A DNA stretch of 64,000 bases from Paraphaeosphaeria minitans. Its lineage: Eukaryota; Ascomycota; Dothideomycetes; Pleosporales; Didymosphaeriaceae. How positions within the stretch are numbered: position 1 is the stretch's first letter; each line of letters opens with the position of its first letter. The notes under the pieces are model-generated. The model made no database searches. It had not been told where the DNA came from and worked only from the letters and a program-made list of their open reading frames with translations. Below are positions 47,201 to 59,582 of this stretch, one piece after another. The position numbers and the translations under genes are program-made. The stretch lies in NCBI GenBank assembly GCA_015832175.1, contig WJXW01000018.1:372001-436000 (forward strand), given 5' to 3'.

Positions 47201-50200
47201 AAGACCCGTATGTCGTCCTGTGCAGATAATGGGATCTCTGCACATGGCAATGCTGCGATCTGGCCCTTACAGATGGCTTCAACAACGAAGGAAATGAGGC
47301 AGTCCTCAACGTCGCGTCGCAGGATATATATAAGTGGGAAGCCTCCAGATGGCCTGTACACAACTTCAATGCTGTGCGGGAAGCGATGGATCAGTCCAGG
47401 AACAAAAAACAGAACAAGTCGAAGTACAGCTTGGACAGTTTGCCATCTCAGAGGATGACCGTCCACTGCCATTTGAAATCCGGAAGGGTAGATCAGTTGA
47501 GGTCGTATCGCTAGTGAAACGTCGCATTCATCGAGCACGTCTCGAGCATTGCGATCCAACCACTGCTGCATCTTGATCATGACGCTGGCCTGCTCTAGGC
47601 TATCATCGCAAAGTCGCTGCAATCCTCCAAGTTTGAAAGAAAGTATATTTTCGGGTAGAGACAGCATGACACCGCTAGATCTCTTGAGGTCTGAGTGTAA
47701 TCGACCAAATGTCTCGAGGAGAGGATTGTCTGCTTTCGTCCTTCGTGAAAATGGAATATGCATTATCTCGCGGTCCAACAAGCCTCCAAGCTTGATGTGC
47801 ATGACCTGAGCAGATTGCAGAAGTAGAGCTCGCGGTACCACGATTCGCAGCAAATTGTGTCTATTGGCAAGGATGACTGCGACCATAGCTGTTGATGTTA
47901 GTAGAAATTTTTGCTGTGACCGGTGATACCGTTGACTTACGTAAGATACAAGACGTCTTGCCCTTGCCCATGAGGAGTTGAACTACCGAGTTACGACCGG
48001 TTGCAGGTGCGATTGTGGCATTGGCTACCTCGATCTGCTCCACACGAAGCATGATGTTACCGTCGATCTCTAGTAATAGCCAATCCGAGCGCAACAGGGG
48101 ATCCCAGTTGACGTGTCCTGCGTTGAAGAGTTCCTCTTGCAATTGCTGCTTTTTCTGCCGGAGAGATGCATCCTCGATTCTGAGCAAACGCTGCCAATGG
48201 GTTATTTGGACACCCAAGTCGACGAGGGCTTCTTTGACCCCTAGTCCAAATACGGAATTCGACGTCGACCGAAGCTCTGAGAGAAGTGTGATCTTGCTGA
48301 TCTTCGGCCATTGAATGGATGCCTTGAGCCATGTTGCGCGTTTGTCCTGTGCTTCAAGTGTTTGGCTAATGGTGCGAAGAGCTTCATCGCAAGACTGCTT
48401 TTTCTCTTGGATCTGCTGTTTCAAAAGGATGCTGTTGAACGGAGACAAATCGGGCTGAGGTTGAGAGTTGCGCTTCCCTAGGGCTTCAATACTTTCCATG
48501 AGTTCACGTCCATACTCATGCTGGACGGACGATGTAGGCTGGTTGGATGTTCCGCCCTGAAGCAGCTCTACAATTTCCCGCAATTCTTTCAATCTGGGCA
48601 ACTCGTTAGATAGCGCCCGAGTTTTTTGGACTTCTTCATGGTTTGCTTCGTCGTGCATTATAGACAAATGACCATTTGGCAACTGTGGTAACATCCCATT
48701 AGCCCTGGTGTTGGCGTTCGGTTTCGTGCCAAAGATCATTCTTAGAGAAGTAGATCGGTCGGAATAGCCCTGGTCTGATAACGGGGATATCGATGGGGCT
48801 CGGTGGGAGCGAACCCATCTTCAAGCCCGGAATCTTCTGGTGACGGTTCAATCGAAGCCGAGTACTCATCAAGTACACGTTGAACTTTTCCAAGATATTC
48901 TGAGAATTGGAAGTTCTGCGCCAATCGCTTCCAGCCATCTAATGCGAGTTCCAAAGCAGTCTGGTAGTTGACAAATTTGGCATCAATATTGATTACTTTA
49001 TCCACGTCTATGTCAACTTGTGGCCACTGGAGAAGGATTGAATTTGCAAGCTGCAAGCAATTGTGTTCGCACGCCTCTTCGTGATGCATTCGTGCTAAAG
49101 CCATCTGTCCAGGGAGCTCGCCTTGTTTCCTTGGCACCGGATCATGAGGCTTATGCGCTCCCTTCATCGACTCGGCAAGATCTTTCACAGCAGGGGTTTC
49201 GTCAGGTTTGAAACGTACATACGATGGCCAGATTGGTATTTCTATGTCCTTGAGGGCAGGAACAACGGCATAAGCTACCAAAACTTGGAGCAGCTGGGTT
49301 GGCGCGTGTGGAGACAATACCATCGGTGCAAGGAGAAACATCAAACGGTATCGATCATCGGGGCCAGCTTGCATGGCTGTTTGCAAAAGAGCGCACCAAT
49401 TCTCAACCACGTCCACGGAGATCAGATCGCACAGCGAAATGCGATCGAAAGGTTCATTCAGACATCCGATAGCGGCATATTTTTGAAGAATCTGCGCCAG
49501 CTGCCCTGTGATCGCTTTTGAGATGCACCAACCACTTAAACACTTCGTGAGAAGTGCTGCGTTGTGTCGTACGACGTTTTCGGGAGGAAATTCTCTCGCC
49601 GTGTAGACCATGTCGGACGTCGGTAAACTGTCTTTCAATCTCGATACCGAGCGGTGTACCAAGTGGGAATCACTTGAAGAAGATGCATGGGAGATACTTC
49701 CGGTGGAATCGATCATAAATACTTGAAGATGAGAAGCTCGTTGGTATATATCTTCCACCAGGGCGTGGTACCGATCATCCTGGATGGTGGTAGGAAGGTG
49801 CTGGTTCCAGTTTACGACCTCCATACATCTCAAGTTCTCTGGATAGTATGCTCGATTCGGAGAGAGATTTGCGATGTTCGCGAGGATTGTGGGTACCATT
49901 GGGTCGCGTATAGGTGCCCAGGGTTTGTATAGGCCGGTCTGAAGCAGGTACAAGGACTCTTCTAATCCAGTGCGACCGGTCAAAGGGTCTGGCAATACAT
50001 GTGATGTGTAAGCGTGCCACATTGCCTTCGTATAAAGTAGTCGATGATCGGCAGGACACTGTATCCGCCCAAGCACATCATCGACGTCGAATCTCAGATA
50101 TGAGCCTTCAGAAATAACACGGATCCGAACATGTCCTTTGTATTGAGCGAATCGAAGTTGACCTTCTGGGACAAGTACCAGCCGATGGCGTTCGTTCTTT

Positions 50201-53200
50201 ATTGAGCGAAGGACGATCTTGCTGTAACATCCATACCATGTACCGACATCCTGAAGATCAGTATAGACAACCTCTGCACTCAGTTCGCGACATTGCAAGA
50301 GATTGGAGTGGTTGACATAGAAGTTTAGTTCCAGGCGTCTTAGTTCCACGCATAATGGTTGATTCTGCGGTTGAACCACTAGAATGTGCTCGGCAGTCTC
50401 AAACAATTGAAAGTTGTGGGCAACGTTTTGAGAAACTGTACTGAAGGGGTCAACAAGGGTTGAACTCCCTCTAGTTGCTCGAGAAGTAACGAGGTTAAGT
50501 CTCCAATTGCTCCCTCTGGACCTCCATTTGTCTCCTTGCCGAATTTCCAAGATCTTGCTATCAACATTAAGCCAGTGAAAGCAACCACTTATCAGAGATA
50601 GAGGTAGGTCATGCTGGTTAGTGTTTCCTACGAAGCTTGTGAACATAGATGCATCTATGAGTTCCAGTGTGGCGGGACCTTTGAACGCGCGAACAACAAG
50701 CTTCCCATGACGAAAACCAAAATGAACCTTGTGATCGAAAGGCATAGGATGGGCGACATAATGCGACATTCCGGGCATATATGAAGGCAGAACACGTAGC
50801 GCATGTGTCCCAAAAAGTTCCTGGATCACCGGCTTGTGATATACTGCTGGAAGTATACCAGATTGTTTGCCATCGATGAGGAAGTCTCCGTGGAACAGGT
50901 GGTAGTGGACAATGTGCGTAAATTTCTGTTGATGCGCCTGAATCGAGACTTCCACCCACCAGGTCTGTGGTATAATCCGGATACGAGGACGGTCGGCAAG
51001 AGCTCCCGGCGGCAATGGCCAAATGTAGTTGATAGCTGAAAGCAAGGCTTCAACGTTTGAAGTCACGAGGTTGGCCAACTCGCTGCGGTGTTTGAACGCG
51101 TAAAGAAGATCGTCCAAAAGTAATTTGCGTAAGGCGTATGGCAAGTCGTCAAAACGACCAACGAGACTCTCCTGGAGAATGATGGAAGCACCGATGAAAT
51201 ACTCCACAGCCGCAGTATCCAGATTGAAACTTAATGACACTGGGCGCTGTATGGTTCGCTTACATAGCACCGAAGCCCAGAGTGCGAAGATCGTGACGTC
51301 TTGTCCAGCGTTGGGAGGTGGGGATTGTAATGCAAGACACCAGCCCCAAGTAGCAACGCGGATTTGCTCAAGAAGCCCTAAAGCCTTTGCCTCAACGGCT
51401 GTGCGCGACGAGAGCGATATAACCTTGAGAAGCAGAGTTATAAGGAGATCCATCTGAACGGGCTCCCGCCAATTGCGTCGTATGGCATGCAGACGATTCT
51501 CAACTTGTTCGAGGAGCTTGTGACAGAACGTATCGTCATCAAAGACCATATGGATGTCTCGCAGAGGATGTCCGAGTAATGAAGGTCCCACCTGCAGCAC
51601 CAGTTTTGCAACAATGGCCCAAGTTGACTCGGTTGAAAAGTTTATATTGGTGGCGCCCAACTCTCGCAACAATGACAGCCATCGGCGATTTGTCCCACTG
51701 AGTAGCTCCTGCCACGCCATGAACTCATGGACATTTAGGTCGGCCGGGCACTTGGTTTGGCTAGCAAGTATATCGTTGGAAGAAGGCCAACGATCCCTGC
51801 TGACGTCAACGCAATGGTACGGTGAGCTGCTGGGAAGCCTAAGGGGCAGGTGTCTTGAAAAAGACATCTTGTCGTCCCGTTGGGTCCATGATTGGCTTCG
51901 AGTGTCATAATACCTGAGGGTAAGTCCGCAAGGCCTACAGACTTGACGTAATTCAACGGGAAATCCAGTCTCTGCGTAGTGACAGTCGAGATGTGATTTG
52001 GTGCTGGATCCTAAAGTCACTCGAGAAACAACAGTATTGGCATGGTGGGAGAGTCCATTATAGCCACGTAATGTTGGCACATTTTCAAGGGCCTGGACCG
52101 GAACCGGAACATGGGCGAAAAGCGAGAATAGAAGCCAAGTTGCGTCTCGATAAACAGCAAATGATAGCGGGAATCGCAGTTCGAAGATAGCAGCCTTCAC
52201 GGCACCTTCGTCCTTTGGCAAAGGATCCTCGAAGATTTCGATTTTGATACTGCGCGCTTTGAAAGCGAGACGGTGTTTGGGACAGGCGCCTTTATGAATC
52301 GACTTCAGCACCCCATCTTGAATAATCTCCTCAAAGCCAGGACATGGCGGAGATCCTTCGATCTCTTGCAGAATTTGCTTATATTGCTCGAGTTTGCCTT
52401 CCCATTCCTCTTTTTTAAGTGACCGTAGTTTTTCTGCATCGGCTTGTATCTCTTCTCGCAGTTGAGATAAGCCTGTGGACCCACCAAGCTCGGTGTAGTA
52501 CATTGAGGCAAATGAGTCTTCAGCAGGAGGGTCGAAGATTGTCTTGCTTCCGAAGCCAGCCCAACCATTGCATCGGCGCTTAACATATGCCTGTACGTCT
52601 GCTACGCGTTGCATATCATCTACATGCAGGAATTCCAGGGTGTCTAAGAGCTCAGGGTTGAACCCAGGATGGTACATCTTCAAAAGAGGAAAGCCAACGA
52701 TGGCGTGTCGATCCAAATCAGCCCAGAGCTCCATCAAATCAAGAAGAAGCCTGCTCTTCATTTCGGGATAGCCTTCGAGCAGATCTTTAGTGCTGGAGAT
52801 ATATTGCTCAATCGTACGAGCTAGAGTACAGCAACGGATTTCCCATTCAATCGGTTCCGTATACTCAGCTTGCATGGGTATGACATGGTCCTCCACCTTG
52901 CTGGCCAGCTCGAGGTAGCTATCTGCGACAACGGCAAAGGGATTTGTTTTGCCTCGATACGCTTCGTAACGCTCGAGAAGTTGACGAGGCGACAAAAGTT
53001 CAGGGGGGAAGTCCATGACGCGCCGAAAGCGATAAGACGCAGTCTGTGCCCGCTTGATGGTAATTGCAGTTGGAAACAAGTCGGATCTGCAAACTTCGGT
53101 AACATTCGAATCGACCTCTGTGTGTTCGCACGGTATGCATTCCATTGGTTCTCCAAGAATCCTCTTGTGTTCTCTAAGCACATTTTGAAGCCGCGTTGCA

Positions 53201-54301
53201 GGTTATCGAATAACAATGCCCGTAGTGTCGCGTCGTGCCCTGACATATTCGTTTGACGTTGCTCGATCTTGGCGAGTCTCCGCCCCAGCTTCTGCATCAA
53301 ATTGAAAGCGGCCTCGTGTGGGATCACCCTGTAACATTCGCCTAGGAAGCGAGACAGGAAAAAAGCCATGATAAGCTTGTAATAGAAGTGACCGAGATCT
53401 GCACCCATGATCTTGTACAAGTGGCGTTGCATGGCCACGCGAATAGCCAGGTAGAATGGGGATCGACGCCATGGTATGAGCGCTTCCTTAAAGCTTACGG
53501 TATCGTGAATGCGCTTTTCGAGCAGTGGAACGTCGCACCTCATGCCGTTAGCCTCCAGCACTGTCATGAGGAACTCGGTGATAAGGGAAGGGTCCGTTGT
53601 GCCGCGTATTTCTGGTAAATTTTCTCCAGCTTTGTGGGTGACTGCGGCAAATCTCTTTAGCGGTTCAATGCTGGCGCGTTGGAGGAATGAGGCGAAGTAT
53701 TCTTGGAACGACGGTATGAGATAGACCTCCAAAGGCACGGATGCTTCGTATGCAGGGAAACCCCATCGTAGGGCGTTTTCCGAAGCGAGGACAGCTTCAC
53801 AGTTTGCTGCAGACTCGAAGGCTTCGAAAAGTACATGTCCCTCGTTCGTACTGCTGGCTTCGTTAGCTTCACGGCTTAAAACTGGATCGTCGCTCTATGT
53901 ACCCGGCTTCCTTGTACATAAGTATAGCTGCGTTTTGTTCTTTGACATAGAGAAGCAGCGCGCGTTTCTCTCCCAAATCTGCTAGCTCTTGAGCGAGGAG
54001 GCCTTTGTCTAACGTGCCTCCAAGATTGATCGCCTTGGAACTGATAAGCGTCGATTGAAGAAGCTCAACAAATTGGGTGTGCTCCTGCGGAACCAGTGGT
54101 ATGATTGCTTCGACGGCTTGAAGTATACGATCGAGCAGCGCAGCTTCAACCGCGCAAAGGTTGCGGTCCTCCCTGCCTATACGCGTAGGTATGAAGTCAG
54201 TACGAGTCAAAGAAGAGGGGTCAGAGTCAAATACCGGGCACGTCGCGGGGCAGTGCGACGTGTTGATAAAGCTGGAGCAGGAAGTTCGGCGAAGTAGCCA
54301 T
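44218..54301 (-). CDS. giant DUF6606/DUF3638/DUF3645 protein with Walker A, carrying two frameshifts
   Basis: Exons: 54235-54301, 53903-54176, 47941-53850, 47002-47888, 46652-46908, 45901-46598, 45524-45844, 44658-45464, 44218-44603. The lengths sum to 9607 nt; adding one base at each of two frameshifts (near 53087 and 48743) gives 9609, or about 3202 codons, the usual family size. The N-terminus MATSPNFLLQLYQHVALPRD and the HKAGENLP...TTDPSLITEFLM block are DUF6606-like. LLMGKGKTS (residue about 2078) with ANRHNLLRIVVPRALLLQSA is DUF3638. KKRWNVQYGLHPARDPIAVP and SEWGHPDVAIILTCLSFYYQ are DUF3645. YLDESHCRGTDLKLP and QAAMRLRLLG resemble helicase motifs II and VI. The C-terminus is strongly acidic. 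Such proteins are often labelled ubiquitinyl hydrolase, but the biochemical role is not established to my knowledge. As written, the gene cannot make a full protein. Confidence 0.88.
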
Positions 54302-56072
54302 GGCCGCGAGGTCGTGGAAGGTGCCACACGAAATTCGGGAAGGAAGTCTCAGGTTGTGGGAGCGAGCAGGAAGGAACAACTGCGATGTCGTTGACAAGCA
54401 GGGCAAGAGCGCGCTCGGGTGTTCGTACCACCAGCAGTGCGCCAAGACTGGCGAGACATTCGAGGAAGGAGCGATTTTGGAGGAAGGGGCGATTAAAGAG
54501 CGACAGGAGCGCCTAGAGCGAGTGACGGTGACGGTGAAGGTGACAGTGACAGTGAGGGTGACAGTGAGGGTGACAGTGAAGACCAGTGTATGCCTATACC
54601 TGATTAGGCTGATTGCCATAGGTATGCCCTAGTTGGTTCACATTGTATAGCATGGAGCGTGGCAACTCTAGTATACGAAGGTGAGAGAAGAGGACAAACC
54701 AGCCGCAAAATAAGCTCGGAAGCGTTACTCAATACAAAATCTTTGTGTGGTATAATGCCTGGCCACAAGCGTGGATACTGCACTTCTGGTCCCGAGATAC
54801 CTTCTCAAGCTTTTAATGAGGCGCTGTGAACCCTGGGGCAACTCACTGGCCATGTGAGCCCTCGAGGGATGTATTCCACATGTCGAGCACATGGGTCCTG
54901 CATGCCAATGGTGCTGATCAGTGTAAGGGCGGAGCTGTGGGGAGATTGTAAAGGGAGTAGAGGCTATAGTAGGTAGCGGACGGCTTGGTAAAGGTGATCG
55001 GTATGGCACAAGCACCCGCAACCACATGAGAGGAGTCGTAAATGGTTAATGGAAGGCGGCGCTCGTTTGAAAGCAGTAGACTATAGAAGAAAAAGAACAG
55101 GATGCAATGATAGACAAGGGTTCGTGGTTTGCTACCAGGCGTTCGGTCTCCTTCTCTTGCATGATGTATGCTGAGAGACGGCAAGAATTCCATCACTTAC
55201 AAGATAGAGTAAACGAACCAAATCTTTCAGACTCTGTGGCCAGATGATCGCATTGTTCACCAAGCAAAGGTACCGTGTTGCTGTACATTAACGGGCACCT
55301 CGGAGTTTTTTCCTATGATCAAACTCGCTCGTGATTTGATTTCGCATCCTACCCACGGAAGAGATTTGTACTGTGGTTTCAGAACTTGTAGGCTTGCCTA
55401 AGTAACCATGTTCCACAGCACTGTATCTGCTGCGATGGACGTTGAAGGCCGCACAGACCCAATAGCTCCGCGGAGGCATGGCTAGAAGGCAAACACGTCA
55501 CGATACACTACTCGAATGTACCTTATTGGGGGCTACGTGAGTAATGTATTCATACCCAGGCTTTCAGGACAAGCGTGCAGACTGGTGTTCAAGACACTGT
55601 GGAAGATGACAGTCTCGAGGGTTGTCACACCCAACAGAAAGGGTCCGCCGGCGCACCGCCCAAGCAAGCGAGAAATTGAAAGTCATTGATCGTGGACCAC
55701 CGTAACGGAACGTTTTTCTGCAACTACTCAAGATGAACAAATTGGCATGCAGACCATTAGATACCGTACCGGTAGCCTCCTCCTTTCCCCATCTCCAGCC
55801 CGGCTATCGGCAGACCCTGTTTCCCCTCCCCCACGACCCCGACAAAGCATGACAAGCGGGGGGCCACAAGGTTCGGCCGAACTCCCTTGCAGAGGGCGGC
55901 AGTCCGCACCCGCGCCCGGATGGGAGATGGCCTCGGATATAGGCGCCTGCGCTGGGAATGTCTCCCGCGTCCGTAAAGACACTTGTTTCAACCTCTCTTG
56001 CTCCTTTCGTTCGTTGCGCCTTATTTGCTGCAACGGCGTTGCTCACATCTGAGCATCCGCGGAATAAATACC
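54302..56072. other. intergenic, divergent promoter region
   Basis: This stretch lies between the giant gene (-) and the MFS transporter (+). At 54522-54585 there is a GTGACG/GTGACA/GTGAGG hexanucleotide repeat. Frames such as the 92-aa one at 54918-55196 (-) have no support. No other gene is seen. Confidence 0.6.
54522..54585. repeat. GTGACR hexanucleotide microsatellite
   Basis: Roughly ten imperfect 6-bp units (GTGACG, GTGACA, GTGAGG, GTGAAG) lie upstream of the giant gene's start codon. Confidence 0.9.
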
Positions 56073-58150
56073 ATGAGCCGGGGCGAAGTGCGCGGCGCAA
56101 CCATGTCTGCACATGAGAACGCCGTGGCAAACGCTTCCGAAAAAGAAAGAGAGAAGGCCGAGGCTGCTTTGGATGCCGAAGATGATGGAACATCGGTATC
56201 CTCGATATCGACGGACTCGCTCCGCTCCGAGGAAGAGGTCCACTCGATACACCAGACTCTCAGTCGCAACGCTGGTCTCGATGAGCATGAAAAGTCCCTG
56301 GCGCACATCACCACCGTCACGACGAATATGACCACGGACCCACGCTTCGAGGTCGAATTTGATGAGGGTGAGAGTCCGCAAGATTGGAGCATCGCGAAGA
56401 AGTCCATGGTTATCTTCTTTATGAGCTTCTCTACTTTGGTTGTGGTGATGTACTCTACTTCGTATACTGCTGGTTTTCCTGGTATGATGGTTACCTTCGA
56501 CGTCAAATCCAAGACGAGCTTGGTCCTCGGTTTGACAACATACCTTTCAGGCCTCGCTCTCGGCTCCGTTGTACTTGCGCCCCTGAGCGAAATGTACGGA
56601 CGACGCCCAGTCTATCTGATCGCAGTTGCAATGTTCATTGTTCTGATCATCCCATGTGCCTTGGCACAAAATCTCGCCACTGTGCTCACTGTGCGTTTTT
56701 TCGGTGCTTTCGCTGGTGCAGCGATGATTTCCAACGCGCCAGGGACGGTGTCCGACATTGTCAGCGACGATTATCGCGCTCTTGCATTTTCAATCTGGTC
56801 CATAGGGCCTATGAATGGCCCAGTTGTTGGTCCCTTGGTAAGAACCTCGAGGCTAAAGAAAGGTTGTTTTAGCTATAGGCATTGTCTGAATATGTTAGCC
56901 TGCTGAAGCTAGAACAACCTGCTTTTATCTACCCAGGTTTTCTCGAGATAATCACTGACTTTGTACCCCAATCTTTTAGGTCGGAGGTTTTGTGTTCCAG
57001 TACTTGGGTTGGCGCTGGACCAACTGGGTCGTGATGATTGGGTCTGGGGTATCCTGGTTCATGGTTCTCTGTAGGTATTCTCGACGACTGTGAGAGACAC
57101 CAGACTGACAGTTCGCAGCAATCGGTGAGACTTACGCGCCCGCGCTTCTGCGCGCCAAATCAGCAAAGAAGCGCAAAGAAACCGGCGAAGAGCGCTGGTA
57201 TTCGCGTTACGACGACAAGAAGAAATTCTGGCCAATGCTGAAAGAGAACTTGTATCGCCCGCTCGTAATGAGTGTCAATGAGCCTATCTGGTCAGTCTTT
57301 CGGTTCATTTTTGGCTGACAAAGCTGATGTCTACTTCAGCATCTTCTGGAATGTCTATATTGCGCTCGTATACGGCGTCCTCTACCTTTGTTTCGTCTCC
57401 TATCCAATTGTCTTCAGTGAGCTTCGCGGCTGGAGTCCTAGCTTTACTGGTCTCGGGTATATCGGTATCGGTATTGGAGGTATGATCACGATTTGCTCTG
57501 AGCCTCTGCTACGGCGCCTCATCAACTCGCACAAGCCGGATCCCGCAACCGGAAAGCCTCCTCCAGAGGCAATGGTCAGTGTCGTATGCATTGCTGCTGT
57601 GTGCGTTCCTGTGGGCGAAATGATATTTGCTTGGACTTGCACGCCGGACGTGCATTGGGTCGTGAGTGATACGACCTGTGCTGGCAGAACGCTACTGACC
57701 ACTCCCACACAGGCTCCCATCATTGCTGGAATCCCATTTGGTGCAGGAAACTGCGGTGTGTTCATTTACGCATCGAACTATCTCGTTCATTCGTACGGCA
57801 TCTATGCTGCATCAGCTCTCGCGGGTAATGCCGTCCTTCGAAGTGTAATGGGGGGCACTCTCCCGCTCGCGGGGCCTGCAATGTGAGCCATCGTTATCTT
57901 GTAATTCCGCACTGTACTAACATACGTATCTGGGTATAAATCTCTTGGCCCTCACTGGTCCGCTACTATGCTCTCGCTCGTAGAGTTCGCCATGATTCCT
58001 ATTCCCCTCATCTTTTACCGATATGGCCACAGAATCCGGGAGAGATCTACCCTCATCCGGCAGATGTGTGAAGACAAGGAGAAACTGGATACTAAGATGA
58101 GGACGAGGGAGGTCACGGTATTAAATGAGAAGGAGAAGTTGGAAGTGTGA
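56073..58150 (+). CDS. MFS transporter, DHA1-type drug/H+ antiporter, with a defective last splice site
   Basis: Exons 56073-56837, 56980-57070, 57119-57290, 57340-57661, 57713-57882 and 57934-58150 sum to 1737 nt (578 aa). A long acidic cytoplasmic N-terminus precedes 12 expected TM segments. The first is MVIFFMSFSTLVVVMY. The loop motif LSEMYGRRPVYL is motif A of the drug:H+ antiporter family (Flr1/Tpo type), and GAAMISNAPGTVSDIVSDDY fits the same group. Expected to export small molecules at the plasma membrane. The final intron (57883-57933) has a GTGAGC donor and TACTAAC branch but ends TCTGG instead of AG. Only this join gives GPAMYKSLGPHWSATMLS; if it is not spliced, a TGA stops the protein at GPAM, losing the last membrane segment. 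ATG 56103 is an alternative start. Confidence 0.9.
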
Positions 58151-58831
58151 AGAAAGTCACACGTAGAGCGACATTGAACAATTAGTTCTAGCAACAACGA
58201 ATTTGTATAAGTGTAGACAAGCACTATAGATCAAATACCCATTTACTCTTCAAGCTGCTCATTATTATGATTAGCGTGGATTGTTGGATCCTAGCAGCTC
58301 CAAGTACACTGTCAGGATATACATAGGTCCAGCTTGGGCCTGACGCATTTCCTGTGTGTTCTCCATGCGCTCTTGCATGCACAGAAGGGCCCCAATAAAA
58401 AATAATACCTGGTTTCACAGCTCACATATCGTTGCAGGATGGCGATCTCGGACTACGCTGGCACGAAGCTCACTCTTCCTACCGTTCCAAACCTGGCTAC
58501 GCTCCCTATTTTCAACAAACTCGTGGTATTGATACCGGTGTTTGTCAAATGGAAGAAAAATGAAGAAATATCGACTATGAAAGGTGACCGGGTGTCACAA
58601 GATGAAGGAAAGGTAGCTGAAATCAATAATCAGTTCTAGAGCAGGTGCTTTGAGGACGTGCTGAGCATTTTTTCAGAACTTTGTCGCCGAGTAGGCTCCA
58701 GCGCTTGATATACAGCCGTAGGGACACAAACAGAAGTGCTACACGACTTCAAGTGGGTGCGAGGCAATTTATGGATGATAAACCAGCATATTTTTGAGTT
58801 ACTAGCTTTCGGCCTTTCGTAGCCGCTTTAT
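58151..58831. other. intergenic between convergent genes
   Basis: This is the 3' flanks of the MFS (+) and GNAT (-) genes. A 66-codon frame at 58439-58639 (+) has no support. Nothing else is seen. Confidence 0.55.
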
Positions 58832-59582
58832 TTACCTAATGGTATACTCTCCCCACTTCTGCTCCGTCACTCCCTCCCCCGTACCTCTCAACTTCGCCGC
58901 CCACAATCTTCCTGGTGACGACGGCGCATACTGATCCAGATCCACATGAAGCTCCCTCTCGAAATCCAAACTTCGCATACGCTCCCCACGCTTGATCAGA
59001 CGAGTGTACCCAAGTGAAGACACGAACGCAATCTGCTATCGCATTGCCAAACTCAATGAGCGCACTGCCCACACCTTTCGACTGATATTCTGGGGAAACA
59101 ACGAGGCCCACGACGTACATGCACGAGGTGCCAGGCGGCATCAGCGCCCCCATCGCGTGCTGCATGTCTGCGTCTTCCAGGGTATGGAGCCGGTCAATAC
59201 CATTCACCAGCATCTCCTCATGCGTCTCACTTTCCACCTTCCCTTGGCTAAGACCTTCGTCATCAGCCCTCTCAACCGCCTTCTTGAAGTCCTCGAGTCC
59301 GTCTTCGGGGCCGTCTGCGGCAATCTCCGTCTCGTCTACGCCCTTGAAGCCCCAGCCTGCATGCCCCACTCTGTTGTCTGCGGAGTCGACAGCTTTGACG
59401 TAGATGTAGTTCTTCCTGTGAAGCGTGGCGAGAAACCCATCGCGGGAGACGTCGTACATGTCGAATGGCTTTTCGCCTAGCTGTTTCACGATTGTATGGC
59501 GGTCTGTGGAAAAGGCTGCTGCGGTTATGCGAGCGCAGGCGTGGATGTTGGCGTACTGAAGAGGGTGGATGGCGATGATCAT
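58832..59582 (-). CDS. GNAT-family N-acetyltransferase, frameshifted near the C-terminus
   Basis: From ATG 59582 (MIIAIHPLQYANIHACAR) the frame is typical of uncharacterised fungal GNAT proteins. The acetyl-CoA-binding motif is VVSPEYQSKGVGSALIEFG, with SSDQAWGAYAKFGF further on. After KFGF (about 58962) the original frame runs on with low-complexity Gly/Ser text to a stop at 58836. The neighbouring frame continues ERELHVDLDQYAPSSPG and ends EQKWGEYTIR (stop 58832), which matches the usual C-terminus of this subgroup (a DLDEYAP block then WGxYxFR). So one base is extra, or two are missing, near 58955-58964. The substrate is unknown. Neighbours are an MFS exporter and a CmcJ-like enzyme. Confidence 0.8.

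Noticed and set aside
48699..48938. 79-codon frame at the second frameshift, as a bridging exon of the giant gene
   Set aside because: It is the third frame; its translation does not match the flanking family text and would need two extra splice events.
53042..53186. A 45-nt GTGCGA...TTTGCAG intron as the explanation for frameshift 1
   Set aside because: Its length is a multiple of three, so removing it does not move the frame.
54918..55196. 92-codon minus-strand frame with EGDRTPGSKPRTLVYH
   Set aside because: Low-complexity Phe/Ser-rich text after the first 30 residues and no supporting exon structure; I also looked for a tRNA here and the arms do not fold.
58439..58639. 66-codon frame between the MFS and GNAT genes
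   Set aside because: Short, no homologous-looking motif, lies in the 3' flanks of two convergent genes.
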